Shown: in pieces, positions 58,015 to 64,000 of the stretch | How the letters are laid out: every line of letters begins with the position of its first letter | Position numbering within the stretch: the stretch's first letter is position 1 | Source of the DNA: Allopusillimonas ginsengisoli | GTDB lineage: Bacteria; Pseudomonadota; Gammaproteobacteria; Burkholderiales; Burkholderiaceae_B | Direction: 5' to 3' | DNA length: 64,000 nt | Assembly: GCF_004153455.1 (NCBI RefSeq) | Contig: NZ_SDQE01000001.1 | Location: 744,001-808,000, forward strand | Program-made: the position numbers and the translations under genes | The notes under the pieces: model-generated | The model's database searches: none | What the model saw: the letters and a program-made list of their open reading frames with translations, nothing else | What the model was told of the DNA's origin: nothing

Positions 58015-58992
58015 TTAATCCAGCTGGGTCCCCAGATCCCGAATCAGCTTCTGCCATTTTGCGGTGTCTTCCTGGAGCAGCGCAGTGTATTCAGCCGGCG
58101 TATTGCCAACTGGTTCCACGCCAAACTCAATCAGCGTGTCATGCACCTTGGGCTCGTTGAGCGCGGCGACCACCTTGCTATTCAGCGCGTCGATCACGCT
58201 TTGGGGCGTGCCTGCAGGAACCACCATGCCTACATGCGCTGCCGCGACAATGTTCTTGTAACCCAGCTCTGCGAAAGTTGGCACATCCGGCAACTGCGGC
58301 AAGCGCTCGGGGTTCGCGACTGCCAGCGGCTTGACCTTGCCACCCTTGATAAAGCCCGCCCCCGCAGCCAGGTCCACCATCATGACCGGCACCTGTCCAC
58401 CAGCAAGATCGGTCAATGCTGGAGAAGCACCACGATAGGGAATATGAACCATGTTCAGGCCAAGCTCGGACTTGAAGAGCTCCATGGCGAGGTGGTGAGG
58501 GCTGCCCGCTCCCGCCGATGCATAGTTCAAGCCCTGGCTGCTGGCTTTCGCTTGATCAATGAGATCCTGAACGCTATTGATGCCGGCATTCGGATCGGCC
58601 ACCAGAATCATGGGGAAACGCCCCAGCAGCGTGACAGGCGCCAAATCCTTGGCCGGGTCGTAACTGAGTTTGTTGTAAAGGGCCGGATTAAAAACCAGGG
58701 TGCCATTATCTGCCGACAGCACGGTATAACCGTCGGGCGAGGAACGTGCCGTTTCGCTGGCAGCGATGGCGGTATTGCCGCCCGGCTTGTTTTCTATGAC
58801 CACGGTCTGCCCCAGCAGGGGAGAGAGCGCATTGCCGATCGTGCGGGCCAGAAAATCCGAACCGCCCCCCGCAGCGTAGGGCACCAGCCACCGTACGGGC
58901 TTGTCGGGATAGGCCGCGGCACTTGGGGCAGATAGCAGCATGCAAGGCAATGCCAGCAGGGCGGCCGACACGAATTTATTGAACTTGCTCAT
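58015..58992 (-). CDS. Bug/TctC-family periplasmic binding protein in the IclR/P450 module
   Basis: 325-residue receptor with a Sec signal (FNKFVSAALLALPCMLLSAP, then AAAYPDKP), the Bug motif VRWLVPYAAGGGSDFLA and NKPGGNTAIAA. Start at 58992 (MSKFNK) after AGGAAACA. No TctAB genes are nearby. Its promoter carries the same palindrome-plus-half-site element as the P450 promoter, so the ligand is likely the P450 substrate or a relative, probably a carboxylate. Confidence 0.9.
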   Translation of the reverse strand: MSKFNKFVSAALLALPCMLLSAPSAAAYPDKPVRWLVPYAAGGGSDFLARTIGNALSPLLGQTVVIENKPGGNTAIAASETARSSPDGYTVLSADNGTLVFNPALYNKLSYDPAKDLAPVTLLGRFPMILVADPNAGINSVQDLIDQAKASSQGLNYASAGAGSPHHLAMELFKSELGLNMVHIPYRGASPALTDLAGGQVPVMMVDLAAGAGFIKGGKVKPLAVANPERLPQLPDVPTFAELGYKNIVAAAHVGMVVPAGTPQSVIDALNSKVVAALNEPKVHDTLIEFGVEPVGNTPAEYTALLQEDTAKWQKLIRDLGTQLD

Positions 58993-59029
58993 TGTTTCCT
59001 CTCGGGTTTGTCGTGGTTCGAACTTATAA

Positions 59030-59055
59030 GCGTAAAATATATACGCAGTGCGTAA
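59030..59055 (-). promoter_or_regulatory. Candidate IclR operator in the Bug-gene promoter
   Basis: On the minus strand TTACGCA-C-TGCGTA (59055-59042) is followed exactly 20 bp downstream by a second TTACGC (59035-59030), then a TATAAG -10-like hexamer (59028-59023). The forward palindrome is TACGCA-G-TGCGTA. No good -35 is visible, which fits an activator-dependent promoter. The element ends 37 bp before the ATG. Confidence 0.75.
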
Positions 59056-59148
59056 TTCAAACAAGCCCGAAAAAACCCCAGCCTGCCCCCTCGGGCACAC
59101 AATCCGTGAACCAACGGGATTTAAACGGGGTACGCCCCCTGACAGGCT

Positions 59149-59955
59149 TCAGTCCTCGTGTCCCAGGGCAGCGCTGATGGCGCTGCTTTCCACTCTCATT
59201 GCCTGGGCGACATGGCTGTGGGCATTGGCCTCGAAACTTCCGGTCGCACCCAGCACCGTCAGCACAGCGGATACCTTGTCAGAGAAATCGAAGATGGGCA
59301 CTGCAATAGCGCTGATGCCAGCGAGATTGGTGTCCTTCACGACTGCCATTCCTGCGCTGCGGACCTCGTGCTTGAGGGTATTTACCATGTCTTCTTCACC
59401 AAGCACCGCTTTTTGCGACGACGACATCTGGGCCAGCTCTTCGCGCGCCAGCTTCTCGACACGGGAATCTTCGAGGTAGGCAAGAAACACCCGCCCGGTG
59501 GCCGACCACAACAACGACAGCACTGATCCAACCCTTACGTTCAGGGTAACCGGCAAGCCAGGCTCTTCGAAACGAACAATGGTTGGCCCCTTGTTGCCCA
59601 TGACAGCAATAAAACAGGTCATTTCCAGGGACTGACGCAAACGCACAAGCGCCGGCTCGGCCACCCGAATGGGATCGGCCTGACGCATGGCAGCCAACCC
59701 GATCTGGATGGCGCCCGCACCCAGGTAATACTGAAGCGACACCGGATCCTGCGCGACCAGTCCCTCTTCCATCATGCTGATCAGATAGCGGTGCACCTTG
59801 GCGGGGTTTTCGGACACATGCTTGGCCAGCACAGTAAGACTGGCCCGCCCGCCCAAACGTGCCAAGCCATTGAGCACCGCCATTCCGGTGGTTGCAGCCT
59901 GTACGCGCTGGCGGCGGCCGCGCGTTGGGGCGGCTTCTGGCTTACTTTCAGTCAT
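59149..59955 (-). CDS. IclR-family regulator of the Bug/P450 module
   Basis: 268-residue regulator. Winged helix at about 20-80 (ASLTVLAKHVSENPAKVHRYL) and an effector domain with LLWSATGRVFLAYLE and IAVPIFDFSDKVSAVLTVLG. Start at 59955 (MTESKPEA); a frame from 59985 is possible. It sits between the Bug gene and the divergent P450 gene, whose promoters share one operator-like element. The palindrome plus direct half-site layout resembles that described for the IclR-family activators PcaU and PobR. Confidence 0.9.
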   Translation of the reverse strand: MTESKPEAAPTRGRRQRVQAATTGMAVLNGLARLGGRASLTVLAKHVSENPAKVHRYLISMMEEGLVAQDPVSLQYYLGAGAIQIGLAAMRQADPIRVAEPALVRLRQSLEMTCFIAVMGNKGPTIVRFEEPGLPVTLNVRVGSVLSLLWSATGRVFLAYLEDSRVEKLAREELAQMSSSQKAVLGEEDMVNTLKHEVRSAGMAVVKDTNLAGISAIAVPIFDFSDKVSAVLTVLGATGSFEANAHSHVAQAMRVESSAISAALGHED

Positions 59956-60017
59956 AAATCGTACGGGTGAATGAAGAATCGACAAGTATATAGCTAGGGT
60001 TTTCTATACTCTATTAT

Positions 60018-60045
60018 TTACGCAATGCGTGTTAGGATTACGCAA
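60018..60045 (+). promoter_or_regulatory. Candidate IclR operator in the P450 promoter
   Basis: TTACGCA-A-TGCGT (60018-60030) is followed exactly 20 bp later by TTACGCAA (60038-60045), then TAGTAT (60047-60052) as a possible -10. The layout and spacing match the Bug-gene promoter, read in its own direction of transcription. It lies in the divergent IclR/P450 gap, so it may also mediate autoregulation. Confidence 0.75.
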
Positions 60046-60106
60046 ATAGTATTTTTCAGGCGTGAAATGCGCAACGCATGACACGTTCAGCCGGAGGATG
60101 GCATCC

Positions 60107-62464
60107 ATGAACAACCTCAATCAAGCCCCCATGTCCTGTCCCATCGCCCATAACGCACACACCGGAGCACCCGCTCAGGCGCAAGGCTGCCCCTTTGCCC
60201 GGCAAGCGTCCGAGTTCGATCCGTTCCAGGATGCCTATATGGAAAACCCCTCGGAGTTCGTGCGATGGGCACGCGAGGAACAGCCCGTGTTCTACAGCCC
60301 CAAGCTGGACTATTGGGTGGTCACGCGCTATCAAGCCATCAAGGATATCTTCAGAGACCCCATCACCTACAGCCCTTCGAACGTGCTCGAACCGGTTGGC
60401 GAGCCTTCTGCTGAAGCCGCCGCCATTCTCAAGCAGTACGATTATGCGATGAACCGCACCCTGGTCAACGAGGACGAGCCTGTGCATATGGCGCGTCGGC
60501 GTGTACTGATGGAGCCTTTCACGCCCGAGCATCTGCGCCAGCACGAACCCATGGTGCGGCGGCTGGTCACACAGGCCATTGATGGCTTCATCGATGACGG
60601 ACGCGTGGATCTCATGCAAAAGCTACTGTGGGACGTACCGTTCACCGTCGCGCTGCACTTTCTCGGTATCGACGACGATTCGGACCGCGAGACCATGCAT
60701 CGGTTTTCCATCGCGCATACCATCAATGCTTTCGGGCGCCCTACCCCGCAAGAACGCGAGTCTGTCGCGCATACCGTCGGCCAGTTCTGGAAGTTCTCCG
60801 GCGAAGTGCTCGAGAAAATGAAGCGTACGCCGGACGGCCCGGGATGGATGCGCTATTCGATCAGGCAGCAGAAAGCGTTTCCCGATGTCGTGACAGACTC
60901 CTATCTGCATTCAATGATGATGGCGATTATTGTGGCGGCCCATGAGTCGACCTCCTTCGCCTCGGCCAACGCCATCAAACTACTGCTCGAACACCCCAAT
61001 GACTGGCGCGATATTTGCGAGAATCCCGGGCTGATCTCGCCAGCCGTTGAAGAGTGCCTGCGCCATAATGGCTCAATCGGTTCCTGGCGCCGCCGGGCAA
61101 CGCGCGATGTAGAGATCGAAGGCGTGGCCGTCCCTGCTGGCTCGCGCCTGCTGCTGGTGGTATCGTCGGCCAACCACGACCCGCGCCAGTTCGGCGACCC
61201 GGACTTTTTCGATATCCGCCGCGACAACACCGTTGAGCACCTGACTTTCGGATTCGGCGCGCACCAGTGCCTGGGCAAGAATATCGGGCGGATGGAAATG
61301 CAGATCATCATCGGCGAACTGGCGCGACGCCTGCCGCATATGCGCCTTGCCGACCAAACCTACCAATACGTCCATAACCTGGCGTTCCGCGGGCCGCGTA
61401 ATCTTGTCGTGGCGTGGGATCCTGCCCTGAATCCGGAACGCACCAACCCCGGTGTGCTGCATTCGAATCAGGAAGTTCGGCTGGGCGCCCCCCTTGCCAA
61501 AAACGTTGTGCGTGATCTGCGCGTGCAGTCGGCGCGACAGGTCGCGCAAGATATTCTGCTGTTGCGACTGGTGTCGCCCACTGGCGCAACACTGCCGCAA
61601 TGGACGCCAGGCGCCCACCTGGACATTGAGTGCGGGGATACGGGCCTGTCGCGCCAATACTCGCTCTGTGGCCGGCTGGATGACCGCTCGGCGTGGGAAG
61701 TGGCCATCCTGCGCGACCCGGACAGCCGGGGCGGCTCCGCCTGGATACATCAGTTCGCCAAGCCGGGAGCAAACGTACGTGTGCGTGGCCCACGCAATCA
61801 CTTTCACCTGAAAGAAGACACGACAACGCGCATTTTGCTGATTGCCGGCGGCATAGGCATTACGCCCATCATGGCCATGGCACAACGCGCGCGCGCGTTG
61901 AATCTGCCGTACGACATTCACTTCAGCTGCCGGTCTCGCGCGGCCCTGCCGTTCCACGATGCCTTGCTCCAGGAACATGGCGAGAAGCTGCACCTGTACA
62001 TCAGCCAGGAAGGCCAGCGCAACGATTTCACCGCCCTGCTTGCCTCAGCAGACGACGGCGTTCAGATCTATGCCTGTGGCCCAACGCGCATGCTGTCGAG
62101 CCTGCAGGGTGCCGTGGCCGCGCGCGGCCTGCCCGACACTGCCCTGCATATCGAGCATTTTGTCAGCGTATCGGCCACCCTCGATCCCAGCAGGGAGCAA
62201 GCCTTTGTGGTGGAACTGAAGAACTCCGGCCTGACGCTGAACGTGGCCAACGACAGCACACTGCTGGACGTACTGCGCGCCTCGAACATCGATGTGCAAA
62301 GCGATTGCGAAGAAGGCCTGTGCGGCGCGTGCGAGGTCGGCGTATTGCATGGCGACGTCGACCATCGCGACAGCGTCCTGAGCCCTGCGGAGCAGCGCGA
62401 GAACCGCCGCCTGATGGCCTGCTGTTCCCGCGCGAAATCAGGCAAGCTGGTGCTTGATCTTTAA
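60107..62464 (+). CDS. Self-sufficient cytochrome P450 fused to FMN/2Fe-2S reductase (CYP116B-like)
   Basis: 785-residue monooxygenase matching the P450RhF/CYP116B design and length (about 780). The heme domain has AAHESTS in helix I (Glu280, Thr282) and FGFGAHQCLG with heme ligand Cys388. The reductase begins near residue 460: FMN motif RQYSLCG, NADH-binding IAGGIGITPIM, and a plant-type ferredoxin with Cys734, Cys739, Cys742 and Cys772 in C-x4-C-x2-C-x29-C spacing. It hydroxylates or dealkylates an unknown substrate using NAD(P)H and O2 without partners. ATG 60107 is chosen for GGAGG nine bases upstream. No signal peptide. Confidence 0.94.
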   Translation: MNNLNQAPMSCPIAHNAHTGAPAQAQGCPFARQASEFDPFQDAYMENPSEFVRWAREEQPVFYSPKLDYWVVTRYQAIKDIFRDPITYSPSNVLEPVGEPSAEAAAILKQYDYAMNRTLVNEDEPVHMARRRVLMEPFTPEHLRQHEPMVRRLVTQAIDGFIDDGRVDLMQKLLWDVPFTVALHFLGIDDDSDRETMHRFSIAHTINAFGRPTPQERESVAHTVGQFWKFSGEVLEKMKRTPDGPGWMRYSIRQQKAFPDVVTDSYLHSMMMAIIVAAHESTSFASANAIKLLLEHPNDWRDICENPGLISPAVEECLRHNGSIGSWRRRATRDVEIEGVAVPAGSRLLLVVSSANHDPRQFGDPDFFDIRRDNTVEHLTFGFGAHQCLGKNIGRMEMQIIIGELARRLPHMRLADQTYQYVHNLAFRGPRNLVVAWDPALNPERTNPGVLHSNQEVRLGAPLAKNVVRDLRVQSARQVAQDILLLRLVSPTGATLPQWTPGAHLDIECGDTGLSRQYSLCGRLDDRSAWEVAILRDPDSRGGSAWIHQFAKPGANVRVRGPRNHFHLKEDTTTRILLIAGGIGITPIMAMAQRARALNLPYDIHFSCRSRAALPFHDALLQEHGEKLHLYISQEGQRNDFTALLASADDGVQIYACGPTRMLSSLQGAVAARGLPDTALHIEHFVSVSATLDPSREQAFVVELKNSGLTLNVANDSTLLDVLRASNIDVQSDCEEGLCGACEVGVLHGDVDHRDSVLSPAEQRENRRLMACCSRAKSGKLVLDL

Positions 62465-62491
62465 ACGATCACACACCGGCCCGTTGCGTTA

Positions 62492-64000
62492 TCAAGCCAC
62501 TGGAACCAGCGGAATTTCGGCAATCCTCGCTTTCCAGGCCTTGGGGCCGGTATCGTGCACCGACACGCCCTGGGCATCGACCGCAACTGTCACAGGCATG
62601 TCCTTGACATCGAATTCGTAGATTGCTTCCATGCCCAGGTCTTCAAAGGCCACGACGCGCGCGCCGCGTATCGCCTTGGAGACCAGATAGGCCGAGCCCC
62701 CCACCGCCATCAGGTACGCTGATTTGTGCTTGCGGATGGACTCGATGGCCACCGGACCGCGCTCGGCCTTGCCGATCATGGATATCAGCCCTGTCTTGTC
62801 CAGCATCATATCGGTGAATTTGTCCATGCGGGTCGAGGTGGTCGGGCCTGCGGGGCCCACCACTTCCTCGCGTACAGGATCGACCGGCCCCACGTAATAA
62901 ATAACGCGATTGGTGAAATCCACCGGCAGTTGCTCGCCATTGGCCAGCATTTCCTGAATGCGCTTGTGAGCCGCATCGCGACCAGTGAGCATTTTGCCTG
63001 ACAGCAGCAACGTCTGACCCGGCTTCCAACTGGCAACCTGCTCCGGCGTCAGTGTGTTCAGGTCCACCTGCAACGACTTGTTGTAATCGGGTGCCCAGTG
63101 CACATCGGGCCAGTCCGACAGCGAAGGGGGCGTGAGTTGAGCCGGGCCTGAGCCATCAAGCTCAAAATGAACATGACGCGTTGCCGCACAATTGGGAATC
63201 ATTGCCACGGGTTTGGATGCCGCGTGGGTGGGAAAGGTATTGATCTTGACATCGAGCACCGTGGTCAGGCCGCCCAGGCCCTGGGCGCCAATGCCCAGTG
63301 CGTTGACCTTGTTGTACAGCTCAATCCGCAGTTCCTCGACCTTGTTCTGCGGGCCGCGCTGCAACAGTTCGTACATGTCGATGTCTTCCATCAGCGACTG
63401 CTTGGCCATCAGCATGGCCTTTTCAGCCGTGCCGCCTACGCCTATGCCCAGCATGCCCGGCGGACACCAGCCTGCGCCCATGGTGGGTACGGTCTTGAGC
63501 ACCCAGTCGACCAGCGAATCGCTGGGATTGAGCATGACAAACTTGGACTTGTTCTCTGAGCCGCCGCCCTTGGCGGCGACCTGCACGTCGACCTTGTCGC
63601 CTTCGACAAGCTCGACGGAGACAATACAGGGCGTGTTGTCGCGTGTGTTCTTGCGGGTAAAGAGCGGATCGGTCAGGATGGAGGCGCGCAGGGGATTGTC
63701 CGGATTGAGATAGCCGCGGCGCACGCCTTCGTCACAGAGCTCCTGCATGCTGCGGCGGGTGTCAAAGCGCACATCCATACCTACCTTGAGAAACACATTG
63801 ACCACGCCGGTGTCCTGACAGATGGGACGCTTACCTTCGGCGCACATGCGCGAGTTGGTCAGAATCTGGGCGATGGCGTCCTTGGCAGCCGGGCTTTCTT
63901 CGCGCTCGTAGGCACGGGCCAGGTGCTGGATGTAGTCGGCAGGATGGTAATAGCTGATGAACTGCACCGCGTCTGCGATGGACTGGATCAGATCGTCTTC
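62492..64000 (-). CDS. Class I (iron-sulfur) fumarate hydratase, N-terminus beyond window
   Basis: At least 502 codons of a fused alpha/beta class I fumarase (FumA/FumB type, dimeric, 4Fe-4S, oxygen-sensitive) interconverting fumarate and malate. The alpha part has LTNSRMCAEGKRPICQDTGV, and the beta part has VGPVDPVREEVVGPAGPTTSTRMDKF. The frame is open to position 64000 with family-like residues (DDLIQSIADAV), so the start lies outside. Convergent with the P450 gene; 27 bp separate the stops. Confidence 0.93.
   Translation of the reverse strand, partial: EDDLIQSIADAVQFISYYHPADYIQHLARAYEREESPAAKDAIAQILTNSRMCAEGKRPICQDTGVVNVFLKVGMDVRFDTRRSMQELCDEGVRRGYLNPDNPLRASILTDPLFTRKNTRDNTPCIVSVELVEGDKVDVQVAAKGGGSENKSKFVMLNPSDSLVDWVLKTVPTMGAGWCPPGMLGIGVGGTAEKAMLMAKQSLMEDIDMYELLQRGPQNKVEELRIELYNKVNALGIGAQGLGGLTTVLDVKINTFPTHAASKPVAMIPNCAATRHVHFELDGSGPAQLTPPSLSDWPDVHWAPDYNKSLQVDLNTLTPEQVASWKPGQTLLLSGKMLTGRDAAHKRIQEMLANGEQLPVDFTNRVIYYVGPVDPVREEVVGPAGPTTSTRMDKFTDMMLDKTGLISMIGKAERGPVAIESIRKHKSAYLMAVGGSAYLVSKAIRGARVVAFEDLGMEAIYEFDVKDMPVTVAVDAQGVSVHDTGPKAWKARIAEIPLVPVA

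Noticed and set aside
60107-62464. P450-reductase fusion as an artefact of a frameshift or misassembly
   Set aside because: Domain order, length and ferredoxin spacing match natural CYP116B enzymes and the frame is continuous.

Overview
The window is chromosomal DNA from a betaproteobacterium of the order Burkholderiales, most likely family Alcaligenaceae (Bordetella/Achromobacter/Pusillimonas-like). This rests on the orphan Bug/TctC binding proteins, the paired PF09859-type oxygenases, a MutL with an endonuclease-type motif, and the core order tsaE-amiC-dedA-mutL-miaA-purM-hda-HAD-pcnB-folK. Species is not resolved. Coding density is high. I see no phage, insertion sequence, rRNA or CRISPR array. 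One tRNA gene is present (tRNA-Arg, anticodon CCT). The genes at both window ends are cut.

Layout. 1-6.7 kb: catabolic block on the minus strand with the start of a possible Tat-exported protein, an IclR regulator, a DHDPS-family lyase, a cupin, an SsuABC/TauABC-type importer and a quinone oxidoreductase. 6.8-9.0 kb: a methyltransferase and two tandem 2-oxoglutarate/Fe(II) oxygenase paralogues, the second without its HxD iron ligands. 9.1-14.4 kb: an exported fumarase/argininosuccinate-lyase-superfamily protein followed by a Fur-box-preceded ferric iron ABC transporter. 14.5-16.7 kb: dctA and a divergent GntR regulator. 16.9-24.9 kb: acetate module, with a CrbS/MxtR-type sensor kinase convergent to the operon yjcH-actP-acs-crbR. 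25.1-34.6 kb: ydcF, then a long operon with a peptide-type ABC importer, an amidohydrolase, a CobW GTPase and an unrecognised Cys-motif protein. 35-37.6 kb: gabD-like dehydrogenase and a divergent LacI regulator around a perfect operator palindrome. 37.7-41.7 kb: tRNA-Arg, an APC permease, a Bug protein and an AEC transporter. 41.7-52.1 kb: conserved housekeeping core. 52.1-58.0 kb: CoA-transferase/dehydratase pair, AhpD-like protein, MocR regulator, acetyltransferase, azoreductase. 58.0-64.0 kb: Bug protein, IclR regulator, a self-sufficient CYP116B-like P450, and class I fumarase cut by the edge.

How the genes work together. The best candidate for an undescribed system is at 58.0-62.5 kb. 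The Bug gene and the P450 gene flank the IclR gene, and both promoters carry the same element: a TTACGCA-N-TGCGT palindrome followed exactly 20 bp later, in the direction of transcription, by another TTACGC half-site. This implies one IclR-controlled regulon joining capture of a solute in the periplasm to its oxidation. Other unusual loci are the exported lyase beside the ferric transporter, the oxygenase/pseudo-oxygenase pair, and the CobW metallochaperone placed directly behind a metal-dependent amidohydrolase.
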